Assembly: GCA_900555735.1 (NCBI GenBank)
Contig: USMI01000089.1
Location: forward strand, 1 to 8,108
DNA: 8,108 nt
Source of the DNA: an uncultured Eubacteriales bacterium
Lineage (GTDB): Bacteria; Bacillota; Clostridia; Oscillospirales; Oscillospiraceae
Direction: 5' to 3'
The stretch's first letter is position 1; each line of letters opens with the position of its first letter. Below are positions 1-6,881 of the stretch, piece by piece. Under the pieces are notes generated by a model. It made no database searches and was not told the origin of the DNA. It worked only from the letters and a program-made list of their open reading frames with translations. The position numbers were made by a program, and so were the translations under genes.

Positions 1-462
1 CACCGTCATATCCTTCTTCAGGGACAGGAACTCCATGTTCATGATGGAGCCGGCGCTGTCCTCGGGATATTTCAGAATTTCATTGATGGACTTGCGCATT
101 TCCGGCGTGGCCTTGTCCAGAATACGGATCACCACGCTGGCGGGCATCTCCTCCACGATGTCCACGGCGTCGTCCAGATACAGCTCGTCCAGCACTTCCT
201 TCAGCTCGGTGTTGGAAAAGCCGTTGATGAGCATTTCCTGACTTTCGCTCTCCAGCTCCACGAACACCTCCGCCGCCGTCTCCTTGGGCAGCAGCCGGTA
301 CAGAAGGGGCATGACCTCGGGGCCCGCCTCTTCAAGAATCTGAGCGATATCCGCGCTCTCCATGGGCAGGAACATGTCGCGCAGCTGGGCGTATCGTTTC
401 TCGCGGACCATCTCCTTGATCTCGTCCAGCAGCTCGTCCATTTTGTTTTCCAAATCGATCAT
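1..462 (-). CDS. mgtE: Magnesium transporter MgtE, N-terminal part (gene runs off the window)
   Basis: MgtE is a dimeric inner-membrane Mg2+ channel/transporter with a cytosolic N domain and CBS domains that sense magnesium. Only the first 154 codons are here; the CBS and membrane domains lie beyond base 1. The visible protein is the all-helical, acidic N domain: it starts MIDLENKMDELLDEIKEMV, contains repeated Leu/Glu-rich helices such as LDELYLDDAVDIVEEMP, and reaches the family motif YPEDSAGSIMN near residues 134-144, which marks the transition toward the CBS region. The start at 462 is set by an AGGAGG eight bases upstream. The gene is read away from radC and is preceded by an M-box riboswitch with a terminator, which independently supports a magnesium role. 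The identification rests on the motif and the riboswitch together. Confidence 0.93.
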   Translation of the reverse strand, partial: MIDLENKMDELLDEIKEMVREKRYAQLRDMFLPMESADIAQILEEAGPEVMPLLYRLLPKETAAEVFVELESESQEMLINGFSNTELKEVLDELYLDDAVDIVEEMPASVVIRILDKATPEMRKSINEILKYPEDSAGSIMNMEFLSLKKDMTV

Positions 463-507
463 GCCACGTTCCTCCTTTCCGCGGATCGTCCACTATATCC
501 GGGCAGC

Positions 508-540
508 AAAAAACACCCCAGCGCGATAGGCGCTGCGGTG
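508..540 (-). terminator. Intrinsic terminator in the mgtE leader (riboswitch expression platform)
   Basis: Read on the minus strand, CACCGCAGCGC (540-530) pairs with GCGCTGGGGTG (524-514) around a five-base loop, with one mismatch in 11 pairs, and is followed directly by TTTTTT (513-508). This is a textbook Rho-independent terminator placed between the M-box aptamer and the mgtE ribosome binding site. A second small hairpin (AAGCCG at 571-566 pairing with CGGCTT at 554-549) lies between aptamer and terminator and may take part in the switch. By analogy with other M-boxes, Mg2+ binding would favour termination. The exact antiterminator pairing was not worked out. Confidence 0.85.
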
Positions 541-573
541 CAAGCGGGAAGCCGTTCCGATATGCCGGCTTCA

Positions 574-729
574 GGCCCTACCGTTACAAGCTTTAGCATC
601 GCGGGGCGGTGAAGCTACGTTAGATACTACCTTGGTTTCGATAGTACCTGCTCAAACCATCTCATGGTGTCTCCACCATTTCGCGGCAGCAGCCCATATC
701 CCTCGCGGTAGCCTTACCTACCGGTGAAC
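574..729 (-). ncRNA. M-box (ykoK leader) magnesium riboswitch aptamer
   Basis: On the minus strand this leader carries the conserved M-box blocks in order: GTAGGTAAGGCTACC (compare TTAGGTGAGGCTCCT in the Bacillus subtilis ykoK/mgtE leader, recalled from memory), then GGGCTGCTGCC, then an ATGGTG-GAG-ACACCAT hairpin, a TACTATC/GGTAGTA stem, and the 3' GATGCTAAAGCT block. The M-box binds several Mg2+ ions and lowers expression of magnesium transporters when Mg2+ is plentiful. Here it sits between a promoter and a terminator upstream of mgtE, its usual target. The 5' edge is placed at the predicted transcription start and the 3' edge at the end of the last conserved block; both may be off by several bases. 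Confidence 0.93.
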
Positions 730-730
730 A

Positions 731-764
731 ATACTATACTATGTCAAAATAAAGGCCTTGTCAA
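731..764 (-). promoter_or_regulatory. Promoter of the mgtE leader
   Basis: On the minus strand a perfect -35 box TTGACA (764-759) is followed by a 17-base spacer and TAGTAT (741-736, four of six consensus bases). An overlapping TATAGT is a possible alternative -10 with a longer spacer. A second TTGACA at 747-742 lies too close to any -10 to act as the -35 box. The predicted start near 729 is just upstream of the M-box aptamer, which fits. Confidence 0.75.
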
Positions 765-828
765 GAGCCGCCGCCATCTTTCGGCCACCTTTTTCGTATA
801 AATCGAAAAAATGTTTTACAAATATACC

Positions 829-857
829 TTGTCGCGGAAAACGCAGTGTGGTATACT
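829..857 (+). promoter_or_regulatory. Promoter of radC
   Basis: TTGTCG (829-834) and TATACT (852-857) are separated by exactly 17 bases, matching a housekeeping sigma-A type promoter (four of six and five of six consensus bases). Transcription would start near 864, about 43 bases before the radC ATG at 907. This makes the longer reading frame that begins at 811 unlikely to be translated in full. It lies back to back with the mgtE promoter; the roughly 60 bases between the two -35 boxes include a small inverted repeat, TTTTTCG/CGAAAAA (790-810). Confidence 0.7.
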
Positions 858-906
858 GTATTATTGCTATAAAATGCGAAATTATCGGCAGAAGGGAGGG
901 CGTGAT

Positions 907-1578
907 ATGGGCCTGCACGACGGACACCGGGCGCGGAAGAAGGAGCAGTTCCGCCAACACGGGCTGGACAGCTTCGCCGATCACGAGGTGCTGGAGCTGG
1001 CGCTGTATTATGCCATTCCCCGGCGGGACACCAACGAGATCGCCCACCGGCTGCTGCAAAAATTCGGCTCGCTGCAAAACGTGCTGAGCGCACCGGCGGA
1101 GGAGCTGGCGAAGGTAGAGGGCGTGGGCGACGGCGCGGCGCTGTACCTGACGATGCTGGAGGCCATCCGCAAGCGGGCGGCCCGTCCCGCGGGCCGGGAG
1201 CGGGTGCTGAACACCGTGGACAAATGCGGCCGGTATTTTCTGGCGCTGCTGGAGCAGGAGCGGCAGGAGGTGCTGTATCAGGCCTGTCTGGACGCCAAGG
1301 GGAAGCTCCTCAGCTGCAAGCGGCTGTCCCAGGGCGGCGCGGACAGCGCGGCCTTCTCGCTGCGGCAGGTGGTGGAAAATGCCCTGCTGTCCAACGCCAG
1401 CGTGGTGGTGCTGGCCCATAACCATCCCAGCGGCGTGGCGCTGCCCTCCGAGAATGACCGGGCGGTGACGCTGTGGGTGCGGGACGCTCTGAAGGCCATG
1501 GATATCCAGCTGCTGGATCACATCATCGTGGCGGACGGGGATTACGTCAGCATGAACCAAAGCGGGTATTTGGTTTAA
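907..1578 (+). CDS. radC: RadC family protein (JAMM/MPN-type)
   Basis: This 223-residue protein has the usual RadC build. An N-terminal helical part contains a helix-hairpin-helix-like segment (VEGVGDGAA, residues 70-78). The C-terminal JAMM-type domain has HNHPSG (171-176) and Asp184, giving the H-x-H-x10-D metal-binding pattern, and ends with LLDHIIVADGDYVSM, close to the family consensus. RadC was once linked to recombination repair, but its biochemical role is unsettled. The length matches the family. The start at 907 is chosen because GGAGGG lies six bases upstream and the predicted promoter overlaps the longer upstream frame, whose extra 32 residues do not look like RadC. Downstream lies a structured repeat and then uvrB; no clear terminator separates them, so read-through to uvrB is possible. 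Confidence 0.94.
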   Translation: MGLHDGHRARKKEQFRQHGLDSFADHEVLELALYYAIPRRDTNEIAHRLLQKFGSLQNVLSAPAEELAKVEGVGDGAALYLTMLEAIRKRAARPAGRERVLNTVDKCGRYFLALLEQERQEVLYQACLDAKGKLLSCKRLSQGGADSAAFSLRQVVENALLSNASVVVLAHNHPSGVALPSENDRAVTLWVRDALKAMDIQLLDHIIVADGDYVSMNQSGYLV

Positions 1579-1596
1579 TTTTTGCCTTATGCATCA

Positions 1597-2069
1597 GGAG
1601 AGTTTCGCGCTCCGGCGCGACCTACTTTTGTCAACAGTGACAAAAGTAGGCAAAAACACCGGAAGGAACCTCCGGTTCCTTCACCTCCGGGCGCGCTATG
1701 CGTTGTACAAAATCGTAAATGCATACCACACGTTCACATAAAATTTTCTTTTTCGTTTCGTTAAAAGGATCGTCCCTGCATCAGCGCCGCTGCCGCTGAT
1801 GCCTACGCCGAACAACGCTTTGGGTTCTACCGTTGAGAGCGTGAGCAGCAGCGGCGCAAGAAGGAAGTCGATGCGTCATGCGCAGCGAAATCCAATATCT
1901 CCCGCGAACGCGCGGTAAAAGGCTGCAAATATACAACGCAGCATAGCGTGCGCGGATTCTTAAACCGCAGGTTTAAGCTGTCCTTTTGGTCACTTTTGGG
2001 ACAGCGGCCAAAAGTGACCCGCGCCGGGGCGCGGAACATCCCCTCGCGCCTGATGGGCTCGAAACACTC
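1597..2069 (+). repeat. Structured dispersed repeat, copy 1 (MITE-like or structured RNA)
   Basis: This fills most of the radC-uvrB gap and is clearly homologous, in the same orientation, to 6882-7352. Hairpins seen in order: TCGCGC/GCGCGA (1605-1620); CCTACTTTTGTC/GACAAAAGTAGG (1621-1650); GAAGGAACC/GGTTCCTTC (1662-1682); GCATCAGCG/CGCTGATGC (1778-1802); CTTAAACC/GGTTTAAG (1959-1977); GGTCACTTTTGG/CCAAAAGTGACC (1988-2019); CGCGCC/GGCGCG (2020-2033). The outer ends form imperfect inverted repeats: GAGAGTTTCG near 1599 against the complement of CGAAACACTC (2060-2069). No transposase, convincing gene or target-site duplication is visible. The boundaries come from where similarity to copy 2 and the end symmetry stop, and are approximate. 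No separate uvrB promoter was recognised inside it. Confidence 0.88.
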
Positions 2070-2086
2070 TAAAAAGGAGAACCCCT

Positions 2087-4051
2087 ATGCCTCAATTCAA
2101 AGTCCATTCTGAATATTCTCCCGCCGGCGACCAGCCTCAGGCCATCGAAAAGCTGGCCGAGGGCGTGGATCTGGGCCTGCGGGAGCAGGTGCTCAAGGGC
2201 GTCACCGGCTCCGGCAAGACCTATACCATGGCCAAGGTCATCGAGCAGGTGCAGCGCCCTACGCTGGTGCTGGCCCACAACAAGACGCTGGCTGCCCAGC
2301 TGTGTGAGGAATTCCGGGAGTTCTTCCCGGAAAACGCCGTGGAGTACTTCGTCTCCTACTACGACTACTACCAGCCGGAGGCCTATATCCCCCACACCGA
2401 CACCTATATTGAGAAGGATGCCTCCACCAACGAGGAGATCGACCGACTGCGGCTTTCTGCCACCTGCGCCCTGCTGGAGCGGCGTGACGTGATCGTGGTG
2501 TCGTCGGTCAGCTGCATCTACGGTCTGGGCGAGCCGGACGACTTCGCCCGCATGATGATCTCCCTGCGCACCGGCATGACCATGGATCGGGACGAGCTGC
2601 TGCGCCGTCTGGTGGAGGACCGGTACGAGCGCAACGACGTGGCCTTCCAGCGGAACGTGTTCCGTGTCCGGGGCGACACGGTGGAGCTGTACCCCGCCTA
2701 CTACAAGGACCGCGCCATCCGTGTGGAGTTCTTCGGCGACGAGATCGACCGCATCACCGAGTTCCACCCCGTCACCGGCGCGGCCATGAAAACCCTGAAC
2801 CATGTGGCCATCTACCCCGCCAGCCACTACGTGACCCCCAAGGATAAGATGGACGCCGCCATGGCTCAGATCAAGAAGGAGCTGGCGGAGCGCCTGCAAT
2901 TCTTTGAAGAGAACAACATGCTGGTGGAGGCTCAGCGCCTGCGCCAGCGAACGGAATACGACATGGAGATGATGACCGAGCTGGGCTATTGCTCCGGCAT
3001 CGAGAACTACTCCCGCATCATCTCCCAGCGGCCCGCCGGGTCGCCGCCCATGACGTTGCTGGACTTCTTCCCCGACGATTTTTTGCTGTTCGTGGACGAG
3101 AGCCATGTGACGCTGCCGCAGGTGCGGGCTATGTACAACGGTGACCGAGCCCGCAAGGAAAGTCTGGTACGCTACGGCTTCCGCCTGCCCTGCGCCTTCG
3201 ATAACCGGCCCCTGAAATTCGAGGAGTTCGAGGAGCGCTTCCATCAGGCCATCTATGTCTCCGCCACACCGGGCGAGTACGAGCGGCAGCATGCCGATCA
3301 GGTGGTGGAGCAGGTGATCCGCCCCACGGGCCTGCTGGATCCCCGCATTGAGCTGCGGCCTGTGGTGGGACAGATCGACGATCTGTCCGCGGAGATCCGT
3401 GCCCGTGCGGAGCGGAACGAGCGGGTGCTGGTGACCACCCTTACCAAGCGGATGGCAGAGGACCTGACCGCCCACTTCCGCCAGAACGGCATCCGGGTGC
3501 GGTACATGCACTCCGACGTGGCGGCATTGGAGCGGATGGAGATCATCCGCGACCTGCGATTGGGCGAGTTCGACGTGCTGGTGGGCATCAACCTGCTGCG
3601 TGAGGGCCTCGATCTGCCGGAGGTCAGTCTGGTGGCCATACTGGACGCCGACAAGGAGGGCTTCCTCCGCAGCGAGACCAGCCTGATCCAGACCATTGGC
3701 CGCGCCGCGCGGAACGCCGAGGGTCTGGTGATCCTCTACGCCGATACGGTGACGCCCTCCATGCGGGCCGCCATGGACGAGACGGAGCGCCGCCGGAAAT
3801 TGCAGGACGAGTTCAACAAGGCCCATGGCATCACGCCCCGCACCATCCGCAAGAGCGTGCGGGAGATGGTGGAGATCAGCCACAGCGCCGAGGAGGCGTC
3901 CCAGCTATCCAAGAAGAAGCTCAGCGACCGGGAGCGGGCCGAGACCATCGCCCGTCTGGAAAAGGAAATGAAGGCCGCCAGCAAAATGCTGGAATTCGAG
4001 TACGCCGCGCTGCTGCGTGACCAGATCATCGAACTGCGAGGTGGCAAATAA
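2087..4051 (+). CDS. uvrB: Excinuclease ABC subunit UvrB
   Basis: UvrB is the damage-verifying helicase-like subunit of bacterial nucleotide excision repair. It is loaded by UvrA and then recruits the nuclease UvrC. The 654-residue protein has the full family length. It shows Walker A GVTGSGKT (38-45), the beta-hairpin motif YYDYYQPEAYIP (91-102) that clamps DNA, the DEAD-like VDESH (336-340), helicase motif GINLLREGLDLPE (from residue 500), QTIGRAARN (from 535), and a C-terminal UVR domain (about 621-651, ARLEKEMKAASKMLEFEYAA) that contacts UvrC. AAGGAG lies seven to eight bases before the ATG. Its stop overlaps the next start by one base (TAATG), so it probably leads an operon. No LexA-type operator was seen upstream. 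Confidence 0.98.
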   Translation: MPQFKVHSEYSPAGDQPQAIEKLAEGVDLGLREQVLKGVTGSGKTYTMAKVIEQVQRPTLVLAHNKTLAAQLCEEFREFFPENAVEYFVSYYDYYQPEAYIPHTDTYIEKDASTNEEIDRLRLSATCALLERRDVIVVSSVSCIYGLGEPDDFARMMISLRTGMTMDRDELLRRLVEDRYERNDVAFQRNVFRVRGDTVELYPAYYKDRAIRVEFFGDEIDRITEFHPVTGAAMKTLNHVAIYPASHYVTPKDKMDAAMAQIKKELAERLQFFEENNMLVEAQRLRQRTEYDMEMMTELGYCSGIENYSRIISQRPAGSPPMTLLDFFPDDFLLFVDESHVTLPQVRAMYNGDRARKESLVRYGFRLPCAFDNRPLKFEEFEERFHQAIYVSATPGEYERQHADQVVEQVIRPTGLLDPRIELRPVVGQIDDLSAEIRARAERNERVLVTTLTKRMAEDLTAHFRQNGIRVRYMHSDVAALERMEIIRDLRLGEFDVLVGINLLREGLDLPEVSLVAILDADKEGFLRSETSLIQTIGRAARNAEGLVILYADTVTPSMRAAMDETERRRKLQDEFNKAHGITPRTIRKSVREMVEISHSAEEASQLSKKKLSDRERAETIARLEKEMKAASKMLEFEYAALLRDQIIELRGGK

Positions 4052-4803
4052 TGCCCGGCCCGGAAGAATTCCGCCGGGATATCCGGGCGGCCAAACGCTT
4101 CGGACTGGTGCAGGGGCTGCTGGTGCTGCTGTCCCTGTTCAGCCTTATGCTGGCTATCGCCTTTGCCGTAGGCGGGGACTGGCGGGAAGTCGCCGTGACC
4201 GCCGGTATCTGCGCGGTTTTTACCGGTGTGCTGGTCTGCCTTGAGCGTCGGCAAAAGCGCCAGCGTCAGGAGGCGTCCCGGTATTACACCTTCCCCCTTC
4301 CCCATGCCTTCGACTATGAGACAGTCTGCGCCGCCATAGAGGCCGCGCCGGGCGTTCAATGGACGCACCTCTGCGACGAGACCGCCCGGATCTGCCGGAT
4401 CGAGGGAGCGTTTTCGTGGCGGGTGGCACTGCTGCATCAGCCGGAGTTCTCCGCGTCCACCTGCAAGGCCCAGCGTGAGCGGGCCAATCGGTCCGCCAAC
4501 CGCGCCCATCCGGAAAAGCAGGAGGGTCCTCAGTGGGAGATCGCGTCCCGTTCCCGTGTCAATCTTGTGGTGTGCGACACCATGAATGACGCGCTTTCCC
4601 GCTATATCGGCACCCATGCCCAGCACCTGCTGTCGCGCAATGAGAGTATCATCAACATGGCGGTGGTGGGCAACAGCCTGCTGATACCGCCTGTCCGCGG
4701 CGCGGACGTGGATTTCCCCTCTCTGAACCGTTATTCCCGCAGCGCCGGCCTGATCTGGTCGCTGCTGTGCAAAAATCCAAACGAACCGCGAACGAACCTA
4801 TGA
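4051..4803 (+). CDS. Unrecognised two-helix membrane protein
   Basis: I do not recognise the family of this 250-residue protein. A basic N-terminus (RRDIRAAKRFG) is followed by two hydrophobic segments, about residues 19-41 and 47-64, joined by a short GGDWRE turn. A strongly basic stretch ERRQKRQRQE comes next. By the positive-inside rule both ends should face the cytosol, leaving a soluble C-terminal domain of about 175 residues with no motif I can name. The start overlaps the uvrB stop by one base and has a GAGGTGG sequence upstream. The end overlaps the next gene by ATGA. Base composition resembles its neighbours, so there is no sign of recent transfer. It is probably translationally coupled with uvrB, but co-transcription alone does not show a repair role. 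Confidence 0.85.
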   Translation: MPGPEEFRRDIRAAKRFGLVQGLLVLLSLFSLMLAIAFAVGGDWREVAVTAGICAVFTGVLVCLERRQKRQRQEASRYYTFPLPHAFDYETVCAAIEAAPGVQWTHLCDETARICRIEGAFSWRVALLHQPEFSASTCKAQRERANRSANRAHPEKQEGPQWEIASRSRVNLVVCDTMNDALSRYIGTHAQHLLSRNESIINMAVVGNSLLIPPVRGADVDFPSLNRYSRSAGLIWSLLCKNPNEPRTNL

Positions 4804-5708
4804 AAAAGTACCTCTCCTACATCTATGTGATCCTCAGCGCTGTGTGCTGGGGCTTCATCGGGTTTTCCAACCGCCTGCTGACCGAGGCGGGCGCATCTCT
4901 GGGCAATCGGGTGTTCATCCGCAACTTCGGCACGCTGCTGGTTCTGACGGTGGTGTTCGGCCTGTTCCACCGGCAGGTGTTCCGTATCAAGCTGAAGCAT
5001 CTGCCCATTTTCCTGTGCTCCGGTCTTATCAGTATTCTGCTGCTGAGTCTGGTGTACTTCCAGTGCCAGACCATGTGCTCGTTGTCCGTGGCGGCGGTGC
5101 TGCTGTATCTGGCGCCCTCCTTCGTGGTGCTCATCAGCGCCGTGCTGTGGAAAACGCCCCTGACCCGCCGGAAGATCGTTGCGCTGGTGATGTCGCTGCT
5201 GGGCTGCGTCATGGTCAGCGGCATGCTGGGCGGCGAGACGACCGCCTCATGGACCGGCATCGCGCTGGGCGTGGTCTCCGGCATGTGCTATGCCAGCTAT
5301 ACCGTGTTCGCCCACTACGGCCTTGCCCATTACGAGAGCTATACCATGATCTACTGGACGTTTCTGGTGGCGGGCCTCGGTTCCCTCTTCTTTGCCGACT
5401 TCTCCGCGCTGCCTGCGCTGCTTCACCAGCCCACAGGCCCGCTGGGCATGTTCGGTGTGGTGATCGTGGCCACAGTGCTGCCCTATATCTTCTACACCAA
5501 GGGTCTTGAGGGCGTGGAGAGCGGCAAGGCCTCCATCATCACCAACATCGAGCCGGTGGTGGAGACACTGGTGGGTATTATCGTGTTCCACGAAGCGCTG
5601 ACCATCTGGACGGTACTGGGCGTCAGCTGCGTGTTCGGCTGCGTCATCCTGCTGGCGAAAGGAGACAGACCATGCAAAGAGTCCGAGTCCTCAACGGCTT
5701 CCACCTGA
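4800..5708 (+). CDS. EamA-family (DMT superfamily) transporter
   Basis: This 302-residue protein is almost entirely hydrophobic, with about ten membrane helices in two similar halves (roughly residues 5-140 and 150-290), the layout of two EamA domains. Family-like features are the opening VILSAVCWGFIGFSNRLL and the second-half segment NIEPVVETLVGIIVFHE near the last helices. Members of this drug/metabolite transporter superfamily export amino acids, nucleosides or other small metabolites across the inner membrane; the substrate here cannot be read from sequence. I chose the ATG at 4800, which overlaps the previous stop as ATGA and suggests translational coupling. A GTG at 4767 would add 11 residues but has no better ribosome binding site. 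The 3' end overlaps traX-like by 37 bases. Confidence 0.9.
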   Translation: MKKYLSYIYVILSAVCWGFIGFSNRLLTEAGASLGNRVFIRNFGTLLVLTVVFGLFHRQVFRIKLKHLPIFLCSGLISILLLSLVYFQCQTMCSLSVAAVLLYLAPSFVVLISAVLWKTPLTRRKIVALVMSLLGCVMVSGMLGGETTASWTGIALGVVSGMCYASYTVFAHYGLAHYESYTMIYWTFLVAGLGSLFFADFSALPALLHQPTGPLGMFGVVIVATVLPYIFYTKGLEGVESGKASIITNIEPVVETLVGIIVFHEALTIWTVLGVSCVFGCVILLAKGDRPCKESESSTAST

Positions 5709-6379
5709 AGCTCATTGCCATCTGCACCATGTTCATCGACCACATGGGCCATACGCTGTTTCCCGGCGTCATGTGGCTGCGGTGCATCGGGCGGATCGCC
5801 TTTCCCATCTTCTGCTTTCTGATCGCCGAGGGCTGCGTGTACACCCATGACCGGAAGAAATATGCCTTGCGGCTGCTGGTGTTCGCCCTGCTGTCCGAGA
5901 TCCCCTTCAACCTGATGACCGGCGGCTGGGTGTGGAACCCCTATGACCAGAACGTGCTGTGGACGCTGCTGGCCGGTGCGCTGGTATGCTGGCTCATGGA
6001 CTGGGCGCTGAAAAAGCGGGCCGCATCGTCCTTTGTGCTGACGGGCGCGGTCATGGTGGCGGCCTACTGGCTGCTGGAGCTTGTCAACACCGATTACGGC
6101 GGCTGGGGCATGCTGCTGGTGGCCATGTTCTACGGTATCCACCGCGCACCCGGCGGAGCGGCGGTAAAAATGATCGCCCAGGCTTTCGGTCTCGTCCTTT
6201 TCTCCATCGCTGTCATGGGCGGCGTGCTGTCCATCGAGCTTTGGTCGCTGTGGGCGCTGGTGCCCATCTGGCTCTATAACGGCCAGCGGGGCTTTTCCAA
6301 CAAAGCGGTGCAGTATGGCTTTTACGCCTTTTACCCCGTACATATTCTCATTTTATCATTGATTTCTATTTACCGATAA
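5672..6379 (+). CDS. TraX family membrane protein
   Basis: This 235-residue polytopic membrane protein (about seven to eight hydrophobic segments) matches the TraX family pattern. It has LKLIAICTMFIDHMGH near the N-terminus, IGRIAFPIFCFLIAEG and RLLVFALLSEIPFNLM in the middle, and YNGQRGFSNKAVQYGFYAFY with YPVHILIL at the C-terminus. TraX of the F plasmid is the pilin N-acetyltransferase. Chromosomal relatives in Firmicutes are common and occur without any conjugation genes, so a general acyl-transfer role is possible but unproven. The start at 5672 has AAAGGAG seven bases upstream, which lies inside the end of the transporter gene; the resulting 37-base overlap is well supported. No pilus or transfer genes are nearby, so the gene symbol traX is withheld. 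Confidence 0.9.
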   Translation: MQRVRVLNGFHLKLIAICTMFIDHMGHTLFPGVMWLRCIGRIAFPIFCFLIAEGCVYTHDRKKYALRLLVFALLSEIPFNLMTGGWVWNPYDQNVLWTLLAGALVCWLMDWALKKRAASSFVLTGAVMVAAYWLLELVNTDYGGWGMLLVAMFYGIHRAPGGAAVKMIAQAFGLVLFSIAVMGGVLSIELWSLWALVPIWLYNGQRGFSNKAVQYGFYAFYPVHILILSLISIYR

Positions 6380-6398
6380 ACGCAAGGAGGCTGTCCCT

Positions 6399-6881
6399 AT
6401 GGCAAAGAACAAGGAAGAAAAAACCAACGTCATGCGGACGCTGGACCAGAAGAAGATCCCCTATACCGCCTTTTCCTACGACCCCAACGGCCCCATCGAC
6501 GGCGTGTCGGTGGCGGCGGAGACGGGGCTGGATGCCGCCGGTGTGTTCAAGACGCTGGTGACAAAGGGCGCCAGCGGGGCATACTATGTATTCGATATCC
6601 CCGTGGCGGAAAATCTTGATTTGAAAAAGGCCGCCAAGGCGGTGGGAGAGAAGTCCATCGCCATGCTGCCCCAAAAGGAGCTGCTGGGCCTGACAGGCTA
6701 CGTTCACGGCGGCTGCTCGCCGGTGGGCATGAAGAAGCAGTTCCCCACCGTGTTCCACGAGACGGCCAACGATCTGGAGCTGATCGCCGTCTCCGCCGGC
6801 AAAATCGGCCATCAGGTGCAGGTAAAGCCCGACGACCTGCTGACCCTCCTCCGGGCGAAAACAGCGGATGTGGTGGTGTAA
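6399..6881 (+). CDS. ybaK: YbaK/EbsC-type aminoacyl-tRNA deacylase (Cys-tRNA(Pro))
   Basis: YbaK proteins are small trans-acting proofreading enzymes that hydrolyse mischarged Cys-tRNA(Pro), formed when prolyl-tRNA synthetase wrongly loads cysteine. This 160-residue protein has the usual length and motifs: VFKTLV (49-54), where Lys51 matches the conserved functional lysine of the family, VAENLDLKKAAKAVGEK, and the glycine-rich HGGCSPVGMKK (103-113). AAGGAGG lies eight bases before the ATG, and it follows the TraX-like gene after 19 bases, so it is probably the last gene of the uvrB transcription unit. The stop codon directly abuts the second structured repeat, and the frame stays open into that repeat after the stop. 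Exact substrate preference within the family is inferred. Confidence 0.93.
   Translation: MAKNKEEKTNVMRTLDQKKIPYTAFSYDPNGPIDGVSVAAETGLDAAGVFKTLVTKGASGAYYVFDIPVAENLDLKKAAKAVGEKSIAMLPQKELLGLTGYVHGGCSPVGMKKQFPTVFHETANDLELIAVSAGKIGHQVQVKPDDLLTLLRAKTADVVV

Noticed and set aside
811..906. Upstream extension of radC to an ATG at 811
   Set aside because: The predicted promoter (829-857) lies inside this stretch, the residues do not resemble RadC, and the ATG at 907 has a good ribosome binding site.
1621..1650. The CCTACTTTTG hairpin as a radC terminator
   Set aside because: It is a strong stem but is followed by GCAAAAAC instead of a T run, so it lacks the intrinsic terminator signature on the plus strand.
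1808..1827. CGAAC...GGGTTC in the repeat core as a possible LexA operator
   Set aside because: The half-sites are ten bases apart; Firmicute LexA sites (GAAC-N4-GTTC) need four, and the motif is not at a promoter.
1827..2039. A 70-residue minus-strand open frame beginning FRAPARVTFG in repeat copy 1
   Set aside because: It follows the hairpins of the repeat, lacks a ribosome binding site and is not preserved as an intact frame in copy 2. Similar strings arise from the element's inverted ends, so it is probably spurious.
4767..4799. GTG at 4767 as start of the EamA transporter
   Set aside because: The extra 11 residues are hydrophilic and unlike the family's N-terminus, there is no better ribosome binding site, and the ATG at 4800 gives the typical ATGA overlap.
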